Of a stretch of 64,000 nt of DNA, positions 1-12,000 are shown one piece after another; within the stretch, counting starts at the first letter, position 1, and every line of letters begins with the position of its first letter. The translations under genes were made by a program, and so were the position numbers. The notes under the pieces were generated by a model that was not told where the DNA came from, did no database searches, and saw only the letters and a list, made by a program, of their open reading frames with translations. The stretch is from Haemaphysalis longicornis. Taxonomy: Eukaryota; Arthropoda; Arachnida; Ixodida; Ixodidae. Where the stretch lies: NCBI GenBank assembly GCA_013339765.2, contig CM023454.1, forward strand, positions 37,562,950 to 37,626,949. The letters run 5' to 3'.

Positions 1-623
1 AGAAACAATGTTGTTTGTTAGCATGAAGCAAAAATGCAGTAGGTTCCCAGGCCATATCGCTCGCTTGTGCACGCTATTTCCTATAAATTAGAATTCTACT
101 GCTCCAAATGAGAAAAAATAAAACAGACTTAGAGCAAATATATTGGACATGAGTGGCAGAAGAACCTCCCATAACCACCCTAACACGTTAGGAAAGTACA
201 TTACAGAGTAAGAAAATATAAAAAAGGAAAAAAAAAGTTTGTTCGAAAGGTAAATAATCGCCTGAAAAAGTATTTTTCTGAACATTTAAACCAACAACGC
301 ACACCGGCTTCGAGAAATAGTTCTAAGTAATTGTTTTATTTTTTAGGCATCAAGTGACTTAGGTACTCTAACTTAAATATCAACAGATTACAAAATGAGT
401 TTACCTGGGGGATCAAAACTAATTCGATATATATATTTTTTAAATGGGTGCTTATATTTCAGTGAAGACAACCTCTATTTTGAGGTTATGCGTCCAGAGA
501 GCCACAGAATAAGGTGATAATTATAGATGTCATTGGAGTTCTTTCCTAAAATTGAAATAATAACTTTTCAGTGCCTGATGTAAGCCGACATGTTTCTATT
601 GAAAACACAATGGTGTTTTCCCG

Positions 624-636
624 TAGTTTCATTCTG
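624..636 (+). repeat. Left target-site duplication of the I element in block A
   Basis: TAGTTTCATTCTG here recurs as TAGCTTCATTCTG at 4674-4686, on the other side of the retrotransposon. The unoccupied counterpart TAGTTTCATTCCG sits at 35992-36004 in block B. Confidence 0.85.
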
Positions 637-639
637 TGA

Positions 640-835
640 AACCCTTGGAGGTTGCGGGCAAGGAAAAGCGCGCTCCAAAGGGTCCGCGGTCCAAGAAGCC
701 TGATCCCTAAGGCGCTCCGAGGACATCGGAGGATGACCAGGACTGCGGATCGTTCTTCTTTGCGGTGCACAGCAAGGAACGCGTCCGACGCCAAAGCCTC
801 GCGACAAGCAAAAAAGACGAGAGTCACAGAACCGT
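640..835 (+). pseudogene. ORF1 (gag-like) C-terminal remnant of the I element
   Basis: This lysine/arginine-rich stretch before the ORF2 start matches the C-terminal end of ORF1 in the longer copy (about 46540-46690) in position and in the string AGGACATCGGA. The zinc-knuckle portion is missing because the element is 5'-truncated. It is not a functional protein. Confidence 0.6.
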
Positions 836-883
836 AAAGACAACAAACAAACAGCGCAGTCCAGTAGCTTTGAACACTTGACA

Positions 884-3800
884 ATGGAAGAGAAAACATA
901 GTCCAATGGAACTGCAGAGGCCTCCTAAAAAATCTTGGCGATGTATAAAAAATACTGAATGATGTTTGGTTGTAATGTTTGTTCAAAAACACGTTGAATT
1001 CCAAGCACACAAATTTTGGAATATGTACATGGTCTTCAGAAAGGACAGGAATGGCTGCGCACACTCTTCTGGCGGTGTGGCCATAATGCACGGAAATCGT
1101 TACCCGGCCACCCTGTAACTGTGAACACTGTCTTTGAGGCTGGAGGAATTCGAACAATTATATTTAATATGTTGATAACGGTATGCTCCATATATATTCC
1201 CCCTGATCATGCTCTTTCGAGCTCTGACATCGAGGCGCTCGTTGACCAGCTACCCGAACAATACATCATAACAATTCTTTTTGGGTCTCTTCTCGTACAA
1301 ATGCCCGGGGTCATCTGATAGAAAAATTCCTTACATATTCAGGAGCATGCCTTTTCAACACCAAAGAGCCTACATATCATAACATTGGACACAACACATA
1401 CTCACATCTTGACTCAGCTGTTGGTTCTGCAATTCACTTTCATGTCTTCTGTGGGGTTTGGGCATGGACCCATATAATAGTGACGACTCCCCACCTCACT
1501 AACGTTTATAGGTAAAAGCCCATGCAACCTATCTTCCCAGAACAGGTTCAATGCAGCAAGAGCTAAGTGGAATACATTTACCGAGACATCCAAACTACAC
1601 TACAGATCCGTAACACACCTACACGTAGATGAAGCCATCCAACTCCTCACGGCGCACATCCTCGACGCCGCCAAGAAATCTATTCCTCATGCCTCTGGTG
1701 CCGTGCGCACCCAGAGGAAGCCATGGTGGAATGAGGACTGTAGGTGGGCGCGAGAGGCCAAGAACAAAACGTGGGGTATCCTTCGCGTTACCCCATATGG
1801 GGAAACCTCATTTTGTTCAAACGGCCCAGGCGTTCAGAAAACGTGTGCGGCGTGGTGCAAAACGAGAGCGTTGGCGCACTTTCTTGACATCCATAAACTC
1901 TTACACACAAACACACGCAAATTCTGGCCACGATTACGAAAACTAAAAGGACTACAGACACAGAGCCTTCCCTTTCTAAGTACTATAGGGGAGACACTCG
2001 TAGAACAGGCTAATACACTCGCACAATATTTCCAACACGTGTCCAGCTCAGCCCACTACACAAACATTCATGAAACACAAAACATCTGTAGAAAGAAGTC
2101 CCTGTGTGATAACAACAAGTCGCAAATTACTTAAAATTCTGCCTTTTATATTCTGCCATGATACATCTACCCTCACACACTCTTGAAACACTTCTACATC
2201 TATAAAATACCATATGGCTTTCGGGGCACACTCCTCGATCTTGGAGGGAGGCCATAGTAGTGGCTTTCATCAAAGAAGGAAGGACCCTTCCTCGCCTGCC
2301 AGTTACCGGCCAATTGCTTTGAAAAGCTGCCCGTGCAAGCTCCTCGAGATGATGATAAACCGTAGGCTCGCGTACTTTCTTTAGTACAATGGTCTTCTCG
2401 AGAGCAGCCAGGCAGGCTTCCGTGCACGGCGATCCACAAATTTTCAATTAGTTGCACTGGAAACGCTCATTCAGGATGCCTTTTATACAGAACAATACTG
2501 CAAGACTGTATTTTTGATATCCAGAAAGCTTATAATACAGGCATGGCGTAATGGCATTTTTGCAGACCTAGAATCCTATGGTGTAAGAGGTAACATGATG
2601 AATACTCTTTCCTGTTACCTGTATGAACGAACATTTCATGTCAGAGTCGGTTCGGCACATTCAAACGTCACGTGCAGGAGAATGGCGTGCTTCAAGGTGG
2701 CTTATTGAGCTGCACCTTGTATATAGTTAAGATGAACTCTCTCCGAAACGCATTGCCGCCACCCATCTTCTGCTTCATGTATGTCAATGACATTCAAATA
2801 TCTTTTAAATCATGTACCATGTCTATATGTAAAAGTCAGGTCCAGCTTGGTGTAAAAAACTTGCTGGCTGGGCAGACCTAATAGAGTTTAAGCTTAATCC
2901 TTCTCAAAGTACCTGCGTTGTATTTTCAAAGAGACGCGGGATTCAAGCATACCCTCCATTAGGCTCCATGGCAATTCGATTCCTGTAAAAAAAGAACACA
3001 AGTTTTTTAGGTGTAGTGATGGATGAAAAACTCTCATTGATCTCCCAGGTCAAACACCTCAAGCAGAAATGTCTAAAAACAATAAATATTCTCAAAGTCC
3101 TATCTGACAAATCATACGGTGCAGACAAAGAACTCCTGCTGCACCTCTATACCGCTTTGGTAGAATCTCGCTTGGACTACGGAAGTATGGTGTATGGGTC
3201 CGCCTCAAAAACAGCGCTAAAATGCTCGACCCAGTGCTGCACTTGGGGCTTCGCCTCTCGTGTGGTGCTTTCCGTACGAGCCCTGTCCAAAGGCTGTATG
3301 TGGAATGGGATAAATGGTGCCTAGAGCACCAGTGAACATGTGTTGATCTTTTATATGCTTCTAAAATTTCATCAATCGATGAGCATCCTTTTAAACCTTT
3401 TTTTATAGACAGATCCACATCACGGCTCTTTTTAAATCACCCATTCATTTCTGTTCCCTACTCACAAAGAGTGAGAGTGGAGGCAGCTGTACTTAACGTG
3501 TCCTATTTAGACACCTTCAGATCATCATGCATTGATTTTATAGCGCCATGGCAGCTTCGCGCTGTCTCGTATGAAGTGTCTTTCTTTCAACACGACAAAA
3601 ATAGGGTACCCATAAATGCGATTCCGAAGCCCTTCCTGTCAGTGCAGGAGAAGTACCAGTGCACAGAATTTTATAGCGACGCCTTCAAAACTGCCTCCAC
3701 CGTGTCATGTGCTGCCCACGGCGCCAATTTTAAAGCTACTGAATTCATGAAGGTAATTTGTAGCATCATCACAGCAGAGGCTCACGGAATCTTTCTTGCC

Positions 3801-4469
3801 GTGAATCACATTGTGAAATATCATGTCCCAAAATCCATCATTTACACTGCTTCAATACGTGTTGTACGGGCGCTATCATCCCGGAAGGTATCTAGAAATT
3901 ACGTCTTAAATCTTGTTCTTAAAACAATTATGTCGGCATATGATGCAAACCTTCAGGTGACTGTTCGTTGGGTCCGGGGCCACTTGGGGATCGCGGGAAA
4001 TGAGACTGCAGATGAAATGGCCGCTGCTGCACTCACGAACATGGGGCACATCACAACAGTACCCTACAGTGACTTGAAATTACACATAAAACAACTACTA
4101 CAAAAAACATGGCAAAAAACATTGGAGCGAACAGACAGACAACAAACTCCACATTGTAAACCAAACTTGGGGCGATACACAACCGATTTACACAACAGAC
4201 ACGCAGAAGTTGCCCTTGCCAGGTTACGGATAGGCCACACTCATGTAACACCCTCCCACCTGCTCACAGGATCTACAAGACCCCTGTGTAGCGGGTGTGG
4301 AGAGGCCCTATCCGTTATCTACGTACTACTCCAATGCAAAGCACTCGACACAACACAACACAAACTCTTCAACTTTACAGAAAACACATCCAGTTACATC
4401 CAGCGTTTTTTCCTCTCGGATCATCCCACATTTTCTGTCAAGCATTTTCAAATACAAAGCATAAGTTAA
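884..4469 (+). pseudogene. ORF2 remnant: APE endonuclease, reverse transcriptase, RNase H
   Basis: An ATG at 884-886 heads the line QWNCRG, typical of the start of an APE endonuclease domain in ORF2. One base is missing compared with the block-B copy, so the frame breaks immediately. The endonuclease remnant occupies about 890-1500, a linker about 1620-2150 and RT about 2200-3330. RT is identified by AFHQR-region homology to the other copy, a fingers/palm segment near 2514 and a mutated catalytic box YVND (normally YxDD) near 2775. RNase H lies at about 3640-4050 (FYSDAF, AEAHGI, YTAS where YTDS is expected, GIAGNETADE). A CxxC...C zinc-like end lies at about 4285-4340. The 332-codon open stretch 3471-4469 is the longest surviving frame. 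Many stops and frameshifts make it inactive. Confidence 0.88.
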
Positions 4470-4660
4470 ATTTTAAACTTAGTTTAATACCTGGACTTAT
4501 ACATCACAACCTGGGCTTATACACCAGCCATCCTCACCGTCTTTTATTGATTTTTTTTTGTTCTTGCTGACTGATTTTAGTGTTTACAATCTCACCTCTC
4601 ATAAATAACCATTGTTTTGGCGCTCTTTGCCTCAGTTGGCCTTGCACCATTAACATCCCA

Positions 4661-4673
4661 CCATCATCATCAT
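4661..4673 (+). repeat. (ATC)n 3' tail of the block-A I element
   Basis: CATCATCATCATT directly precedes the right target-site duplication. The same triplet tail ends the block-B copy at about 50571-50585. It serves in place of a poly(A) tail in this family. Confidence 0.75.
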
Positions 4674-4686
4674 TAGCTTCATTCTG
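4674..4686 (+). repeat. Right target-site duplication of the I element in block A
   Basis: TAGCTTCATTCTG differs by one base from the left copy at 624-636. Confidence 0.85.
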
Positions 4687-5138
4687 CTGAGTTCTGCTTG
4701 CGGATTTCTACTCCGAGATATGGCACTAAGATGTTTATTTATATTCGTATGATTACGCCTGCAAGACACTGAAAAGCCGGCTCAAAGCTCCTTTCTTTCG
4801 TTCTGCGGTCGATAGCGGTACTGAATACAGCAGATTGTGATAACACCAGGAAAAACTGAAAAGTTACCAGTCATAAATTTTGCTATCCATTCGCAACGTT
4901 GTCAAAGCATACGCTGTAAACACCAGATACTTAAGACAACCGTGGCGCTTTCCGCGAGTTTTACGGTCTTGCATGTGTAATCATGGCGAAACGACAATTT
5001 TGATCAGTCAGTCATTTTATTTGACAACTGCAATTCATACATGTGCCAGGGGGGCAATCAAAAAAAGCCATCGATACGCGGTTTGACAATGGTCGGCGTT
5101 CTTTAATGCTAAGACAACGCTGCATCATGTAGCAAGAT

Positions 5139-5225
5139 AGAAGAGAGGGATAGGAAAACAGTGATTAAAAGAGAGAGAGAAAGCAGATAGAAAACTCAAC
5201 ACAGAGAGAAAAACATAAGAAGAAA
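5139..5225 (+). repeat. Purine-rich low-complexity tract
   Basis: AG-rich imperfect microsatellite (runs such as AGAGAGAGAGAAAG). A matching A/G-rich tract occurs at the equivalent position in block B (36440-36545), so it predates the duplication. Confidence 0.7.
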
Positions 5226-5572
5226 GGTAATGGCAAGACGAACTGTTTCATCATGGTTCTATTACAATGTTTTAAAACAAGCGAATTGGGGCAATGCACT
5301 ACTGGAGCATTATTAATTGTTCCAACACATCTTGTACGTAATTCTAACCAGCCGAATTAAAATTAACAATGATCTATACCACAATGAAAAAATGTATGAT
5401 CAGAAATACAGGTGGAGTTTCTACAGGCAACGATGAAGTTTTTATTCAAAGTTATACCGAATTTAGTAAAGATGGTAAAGAATAGCTCAACGTCTGGCTG
5501 CCATAATTAGTACGTGCGTGCGGTATGAACCAAGTTTCATAGGGCCGTATCTTATGACGGGGATGATTTCGG

Positions 5573-6010
5573 TTATGTTAGATAGTTCCGGATGAAACGT
5601 GTTATAAATTTTATTCTAAGATTATATCCTTTCATAAGCGTGTAGATACATAATCTGGAACAGTGCGAATACGCAATATCTCGAAAAGCGGTTTTGTCTG
5701 AGATCTTATGATCAATTGCAGATAGCACATAGGGCTTTATATTGGAACAAGTGTATTTTATTATATATCTGACGTAGTAGTATTTTCCCAGAGAGAGAAA
5801 ACAGTAGTTGAGGTGCGAAAGAAAAAGACAATTGTAGATATGTTGCCTTTGTTGGTGGGGTAATAGAAACCTCAACTATGGCAAGTGCCCTGACTGTTCG
5901 CGATAGTGTGGTTGGCGAGCGAATCGACATGTTTATTCTACAGTAAGTGTTAGTTAAAGACCACTCCAAGATTTGGAAATGTAAGGGAGAATTTCTAACG
6001 GGCAGGCGTT
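5573..6010 (-). pseudogene. L2/CR1-like RT C-terminal fragment (block A)
   Basis: On the minus strand, the open stretch 5875-5573 contains LFLSHLNYC followed by a decayed YTLMK region. Together these give the pattern after the RT palm in L2/CR1-type non-LTR elements (LLP...LFLSHL.YC.LVWG). Weaker matching sequence extends upstream to about 6010. The orthologous fragment in block B (36905-37290) is better preserved, with LFKR and KLYVLQKKAVHAICN. Its presence in both blocks shows it inserted before the duplication. No catalytic motif is retained. Confidence 0.65.
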
Positions 6011-8812
6011 CCAATCGCAAGGCCAACATTACCACTCGAAGTCTGTTTTTTTTGTTGAAGTTCGATATCTTGATGTTTAAAATCCACCCTGGAGTTCGAT
6101 ATCTTCTATAACCTAGGATTACGTATGCGTTAGAACAATACTGTGAAATCATAGTTCGTGGAAACTTGATTGCATTCAAATTTTCCGTTACAAATATGCC
6201 AGCTTACTGCCGTCACTAAAAAGATTATTATTCAATTTTATTAATATGCCACGAGATCATCAATTACACCCTCATTCCATGCCCCATAATGGCATAACCT
6301 GGTAGTAGACGTGGTTCAACTTTAAAAAGACTGTCAGTTAACCTTGATCACTGTGTAAACTATTCGTAAACATGCGAAGAGCAGATGCACGTTTAATAAG
6401 GACATAGATTCTAATTACAAAAAGTGTAAGCATTATTGAATAAAAACATGAATATCAATTATGAAGAAAAATACAAGAAATAATGCATGGTAAGCTACAT
6501 TTTAAAAAGCATGAATGGTATTACAAAAAAAAATCCTGCTATTTTATATACCATTTGTACACATTGTGTCGTTATGACCGACTATAATATTCTCACAGCT
6601 TAGATGGTAAAGGATGACGTATCAAATGCGCAGACACAAAATTTTACCACCAGAAGAATGAAGTTTCTTCTCTTCATTAATTTCATAACGTATGCATAAA
6701 CTCGACTTTTACACTCTAAGAATGAAGACAATCCGTGCTGATCCCTGTAACAAGGTCATTATTTAGCTTCAACTTGCCATCATGTTACTCTTGTCGAGGG
6801 GATCCGCCGAATTCCCTTTAAAGGACAGTCCTTGAACTGTCAGACCAAGACTAGACAAGAACAATCGATCGAGAGTATGCAGCCCTGCACAGGCCAAAGT
6901 CACCAGGACTGCAAATCTGCGAGGAAGGAGAGTCCAGTTCACTACTGTGTGACCCAAGTAAAGAAAGTTCTTCAAGAATATTCTGGAGTGAGAGCCCGCC
7001 GACTCCATGAGATTAACTGTCGAGAGGCAGTATGCAGCATTCCGTAAGACGTAGTAAAGTTCTCCAAATAGTCAACAAAGGCTGTCTTTCAGAATATGTT
7101 AGACCCGGAGAACGGGGTTCGAATAAATATTTTGAAAGAGACGTTTTTAAGACGAATAGTAATACCGAAATTGTGAGGAGGCATTCTGGGTAAATGCGGT
7201 AAAACATAACTCGCTCCAACGCTGTGAGGCAAACCATGCATGCATGCAAGTAACACCAATGGCATGAATACAAGCAAACAAAAAACAATACAAGAAAATT
7301 GTCCGAAGCCTCGAATTTTCCCTCAATAACTAGGAGATGTGCCCAGTTATACTAAATATTGGTAGTGCTACTCAGAGCCTATTTTAACAAAGTAGAAATA
7401 GGTTTTTATCAAAACTGGCCCGAAATTCACAACGTCAAACTCGTTCCAAGAAAAGGTTTCTCTTTGTTGGCGTTTCACAAAACCCCTCTGGTAACTGTTC
7501 ATCGCCGTAAGAAGCTGTGTTTTTTTTCAGATTTTTTGACAATTGGTTGGGCAATCTTCAAGCATAAAAATGAGCGTAGTTGTGGTTGTAATAGGCTCAG
7601 GTGATTTTTATGCCCGTCAGACAATGTAGAATGCTCAATGCCTGCTTTTACGGTTCCATATTCTCATATACATCCTCAATACTTTAAAGTTACTACTGAA
7701 GTGAAATTTCAGGCCTAGATCAATCCGGGCTGCCTCCATTTAAGTAGCCACGTGGTGTGAATCCATCATTCATGGAATCTACAAAAAGGGAAAAAACGCT
7801 TAAACTATCACCGCCACACTTTGTTACAGAAACGATCCTCTAAATGTACCAAGCAAAAAAACACATTGTTCATGCATGCTGCGCGTGTCTTGTACAGTTT
7901 AAAAGTGCATCAGTGTTATTTTGTAAATACCAGAAAATTGGGAAGTTTACCGTTAAGAAACTACTTTTGTACTATAAATTGGCAATGTCGCATGGAGCGT
8001 TTTCGCTAATTGGCCAAGCTTTGAAAGCGGTACTTTCTAACTCGCTACACACCCAACTTTATGGCCCTAAATGGGACACTTGCCATGAATGAGAAGAGGG
8101 AAGGAATTTTTTTACAGAGGATAGACTCCCCGGATAAGTGGTCTAAAAAAGTATGTTTTTTTTTTTCATTTACCATCTTCTTTGACTCATGGGATGCATC
8201 GTAATAAACCAAAGTGACATTACCGCAAATATCTTTATATCCGAAAGCAAGCAAAATAAATGTGTTTATGGCTAATACTAAGTCATGGTGATGAGCGGAG
8301 ACATTTAGTATCTTATTTTTCAGTTTACCGACTTTTCAGTTTGCAAGAACACCTGTATTCACCTCAGACGTAAAAAAACGTCAATGCGCTATGTCAATCA
8401 TCGTTCGCATTCGGGTGGTTGTTTTCAAGTCCGTGTTTTGCGCAGCGCGTCAGAAGTTCTTCAGCAAACACAAACCAGTGACGATGTTTCTCCTACCCTA
8501 CACCATTGGTCCCCTTCATCTCCAGTCCACAACACAGTTTTACCATTATTTCAACTTTATTCTAAACTATTATATGAAGAGTCATGCTACAAAAATGTCG
8601 CTTTGATTGCAGATTGATTTTTGAAGGTCACTGGTTAGTGAAACATTTAGAACTAGCTGGAATAAAATTACTTTTAAATATTCATTCCTACTGAGCAAAT
8701 TATATAATACCAATGCTCGGACTTGAAGCGAATGTCAAAATGGCAATTCAAAAACGTCAAAAACGTATTATCTCCTGAAACAATTTCGAATTTTTTACTA
8801 TTCTACTCATAA

Positions 8813-9256
8813 TATTGGTGTTTGAACTACGGCATATTGCCAGAAATCATTTATGGGTTTGTTTATTTATTTGTTTTTTTTTGTCCAGCCAGACCCAGCT
8901 ATCTTATCTGTGTCCCAAGCGAAGCGCGTCTTCAATTTTTTGTTTGTTATGCCGCACGTTTATCTCGTTAAGATAACAAGACTGTATCGCCCTAAAGTCA
9001 CTAGCCCAGAATAACCTTCTCTGCTCTACAATGTTCCTGATGTAAATGGACTGTTCGAGAAACAGACGCGCCGAATGATAAAAGCCTGCAGAGCAGACGC
9101 CGCGTCATTCCACTCGCTGACCCTCGCCTGCACGAGTCACTCTGCTAACTGCTGCTTCGCACCCTATGTATTCTCTGAGTTGTTAGGAGAGCACAAGTCC
9201 ACTCCAATAAACTTGTTTTCTTTCAAGACAACTGCGTCGTCTGTGCCTTCGCGACA
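8813..9256 (+). repeat. LTR of a Ty3/gypsy element (block A)
   Basis: About 444 bp ending ...CTTCGCGACA, with AATAAA at about 9207 (poly(A) signal) and the U5-like string CAACTGCGTCGTCTG. It is collinear with 40085-40526 in block B and with split copy C (21895-22905). Downstream comes TGCTGGAGCTGTGG (9259-9272), a plausible primer-binding site two bases after the LTR, and then gag. This supports calling it a 5' LTR. Confidence 0.8.
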
Positions 9257-9277
9257 TCTGCTGGAGCTGTGGGATAA

Positions 9278-9848
9278 ATGAACCCTAAACCATCGTCAAG
9301 CCGAGAACCAAGCCCCACTCATCATAGCCGCAGACAGCGAGGTCTTCAGCATAATTTTGGGGTGCTTCGGGATCAAGTGATGGAAGAAGACGTCGTGACA
9401 ACCACCATGATCACCGAAGCACGAGAACAGCGATACCAATCCTGCTCTCGTTCTCCAACAGCCCCGGGAGCCACCGTCGTTCCGTGTATCCACCAGAAGA
9501 ACATGATGACTGGTTGGAGGAAGTGGAGCACGTCCACATCTTTAACACGTCGGATGACGAAGAAACATACTGCCATGTTTGCTTCTTTTTAGAATATACG
9601 GCCAGAATGTGGTTTGACATCCATGAAAGCTCCCTAACAGACAGGACTCTATTTTTATGCGACTTGCTGAAAACATTCGCCACCGTCGTGCGGAAAGAAC
9701 GAGCCATCCTTCTGTAGGAATCGCGCACGCAACACCCCAATGAAGAGGTCATGCTCTTCGTTGAGGAGATGAAGATACTATTTTGCCCCACGGACACCGA
9801 AATGATGGAAGAAAAGAACTTACGTTTATAATGCGCGCTGTGAAGGAA
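9278..9848 (+). pseudogene. gag: Ty3/gypsy gag, N-terminal half (interrupted)
   Basis: ATG at 9278 follows the LTR and primer-site region. After a frameshift near 9484 the sequence reads DDWLEEVEHVHIF, FFLEYTARMWFD and TFATVVRKERA. These are the hallmark retrotransposon-gag (capsid) motifs EDWL...FxLE.xARTWF...VVRKERA of arthropod gypsy elements. A stop follows at about 9716, and the coding sense continues in another frame to VKE at about 9848, where an L2-like insertion starts. The gene continues at about 10717. At least one frameshift and one stop make it inactive. Confidence 0.85.
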
Positions 9849-10716
9849 GTTCGCTATCCTGGACCACCCACATCGATTCCGTCTGCTCTACAGCAACCCG
9901 TACCCTGGGTTACCTTCGACGCAACCTCACGTGCGTATCCCCCGACTTAAAAAATCTGGGTTTCATCATCTTCGTAGGATCTAAACTTGAATATGCTTCA
10001 GCAATCTGGCATCCTTCCCAAGCCTACCTAACAACTAAATTACAGTTTATCCGAAATCGCGCAGCTCCCTTCATATCTTCGCAAAACTCACACAAACCCT
10101 GCGTTACCACGCTAGAACACTCTCTTTCCCTCCCAACTTTTGAATCCCGCCCCCTGATCACCTGTCTTTGCCTTCTTTTCCGCTTCTACTATCAACCACG
10201 CTCAAGACATCAATTGCTTCAATTGGCAAACAGAACTTCATCACGCATAGGCCACAGCAGACCCATCGCACGTGTGTATGCCCCGATGTAAGCATTGATC
10301 ACCTCGTTTTAATGCATTAGCGCTCCGGAATGCCTTACCCGATGACCCCGGTTCATGCGCCGACAGGGAAACTTTCCGCGCAATGCTGAGAGAACATTTC
10401 TTTCAGCCATTCCTCCTGATAATTTCAACTACTCCGCGTTTATCGCTAATCGTTTTTAAAATTGTACATAGGTTTCCTCTGCAATTGGATAACATATCTA
10501 AAACATCCTTTATTCATTTTTATTTCGTTCTAGTTACGTTCTTTTATTAATTTTTTTTGTTCTAGTTTCGTTTATGTGATTCCTCGTTACTCCCTCCTGT
10601 GTATACTTTCTTTTATTTATTTTGTTTGTTCTGTTAAACATTGCACCCTATATTGTCACTTGTCCCCCCTTATGTAACGCCTTCGTGCCGCTAAAGACAA
10701 ATAAATGAAATCAATT
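9849..10716 (+). mobile_element. 5'-truncated L2/CR1-like non-LTR element inside gypsy gag
   Basis: The first 400 bp translate (with stops) to an RT thumb and C-terminal region: LSWTTHIDSVC, LRRNLTCVSPDLK, SKLEYASAIWHPSQ. The rest is a T-rich 3' UTR containing CCCCCCTTATGTAACGCC and AAATAAATGAAAT near the end, the same 3' UTR type as in the minus-strand element at 25165-28105. Gag resumes immediately afterwards (CTGTTTGCTGGACTCGT). A short TGAA occurs at both edges, but I could not define a firm target-site duplication. Confidence 0.82.
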
Positions 10717-11134
10717 GAAACTGTTTGCTGGACTCGTCCGCAATCCGCCCAAAACCGTCACTGAGTTTGTGAACAAAGCAAGCACAATTGAGAAGGCCCT
10801 AGAAATGCGAGCTAAGCAGTATGACCGCAACATTGTTGGCGCGCCTAACGCGAACTATTTCGACAACATGCAGATCCCAGCAGACAGGCTCCGCGAGAAT
10901 ATCCGTGTTGTATTGAGGGAGGAGCTGTGGAAATTTCTCCCAACGCCACCGCAACCCCAGCTCGCTTCCCTTACAAACGTCATTAGGGAAATAGTGCAGC
11001 AAGCGCTGGGGACTTCAGTGACGCTACAATCACCCCGGAAGCCCCAAGACATAACCTACGCGGCTGTTCGTCCGTCGACCTGCAACCATCATCACGAGGC
11101 TCAATACCGTCGTCTGCTATGTAGAATTTTGTAA
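10717..11134 (+). pseudogene. gag: Ty3/gypsy gag, C-terminal half
   Basis: Continues the gag reading from before the L2-like insertion: LFAGLVRNPPKTVTEF, TIEKALEMRAKQYDRN, then VLREELWKFLP. These match the region between capsid and zinc knuckle in the same gag family. The C-terminal zinc knuckle is missing. Similarity ends near 11110, where unrelated sequence begins, and no protease or pol follows. The element is a truncated internal remnant next to an LTR. Confidence 0.85.
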
Positions 11135-11139
11135 GAAAA

Positions 11140-12000
11140 CAAGCTTCAGAGCGTATGTGCCTTGGGGCTATAAAATCAATAAACTGTTTCTCAATGTGGT
11201 AAAACACTGTGCAGTTGGGAGTCTTCCTCCTACAACACAAGTGAAAAAGCATAAAATGAATTGGTGGTTTGGCAATAGTTGTGATGTGCACGTATACATA
11301 TTTGCACATTATAACGATAGTCAGTGATTGGTTGACTTTTACACGCATAAAAGTCGGGTTCTTTTGCTAGTAGGCGAGGCAACATTTGTCACACACGACA
11401 TACACATTTCGCAAGGTGCTAATGCGGAAAGCGCTCTACGCAAGCCGCCGACCCATAATCGTCCCGAAGTGGACCACTTGTAGAGTTTTTAAAAGGTTCA
11501 TATACAAAACTCCCATTGTATAATCTGTATTTTATGAAGCTCCAGAAAACAGCAGCACAAGCACAACTTGTTTGTCAGCACAATACCAGTTATGTGACAG
11601 ATGTTCAGACATTTTTAAATGTTTGAGCATTTTCAAATTGTTTTATGTTCGCAGTAAACGGTAATGTTTTGCAATACCACGCCCACAGATTTCTTTTCTC
11701 TTATGAATTGAATCATTCGTGCATTGTTTGATTTGTCAATCTGGTCCCAACCCAAGTTTTTTGGTGGACGCAGGGTTAAGCAAAAAACCCCTTTTGGTTA
11801 TCCACGTAAGCTAGTTTGTCAGCACCAAGGTGGACTTGGTGCTTGTGAATTCACTTGTTACATAGTTGAGAAATATGTAAATTGAGGCTACAGACAATAA
11901 GGAAAATTTCTTGGTGGCAAAGTATTTCGAAGCGAGTTCGTTCTAGCAGTAAGGAATGCGCAGCTTAAAACTTGCCATTGGGCACATAAGATTCTCCGCG
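11140..12000. other. No recognisable gene; AT-rich
   Basis: I see no coding remnant here. The string GGACTTGGTGCTTGTGAATTCACT (about 11831-11854) resembles TTGACTCGGTGCTTGCCAATTCACT at about 40889-40913, so part of this interval is probably still the A/B duplication. The remainder has no visible partner. Confidence 0.4.

Larger units (their letters stand above)
637..4673 (+). mobile_element. 5'-truncated I-superfamily non-LTR retrotransposon (block A copy)
   Basis: The element runs from the last part of ORF1, through a broken ORF2 (endonuclease, RT, RNase H), to a short 3' UTR ending in an (ATC)n tail at about 4661-4673. It belongs to the same family as 45081-50585. The two share the ORF1/ORF2 boundary, the whole ORF2 order and the 3' end CGCTCTTTGCC...CAGTTGGCCTTGC. 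It lacks about 1.5 kb of 5' sequence present in that copy, as expected from incomplete target-primed reverse transcription. It is flanked by 13-bp duplications and is absent from the paralogous site in block B. Confidence 0.9.
1..9259 (+). repeat. Duplication block A, first part (paralogue of 35375-40526)
   Basis: From the first bases (AACAATGTTGTTTGTTAGCA), this stretch aligns by eye in order and orientation with 35375-40526 once the retrotransposon at 637-4673 is removed. Shared landmarks include the GAGATATGG string (about 4717 and 36031), a purine-rich tract (5139 and 36440), a minus-strand RT fragment (5573 and 36905), AAGGACAGTCCTTG (about 6820 and 38060) and a terminal LTR. The copies differ by many substitutions and small indels, so the duplication is old. 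The block starts before the window. Between 6.2 and 8.8 kb I see no gene, only this paralogous AT-rich DNA. Confidence 0.85.

Noticed and set aside
546..1157. 203-codon minus-strand open frame
   Set aside because: It lies antisense to the I-element ORF1/ORF2 boundary and shows no domain. Its length follows from the complement of coding sequence.
7013..7288. 91-codon minus-strand hydrophobic frame
   Set aside because: The paralogous block B sequence (about 38200-38500) does not keep the frame open, which argues against coding.
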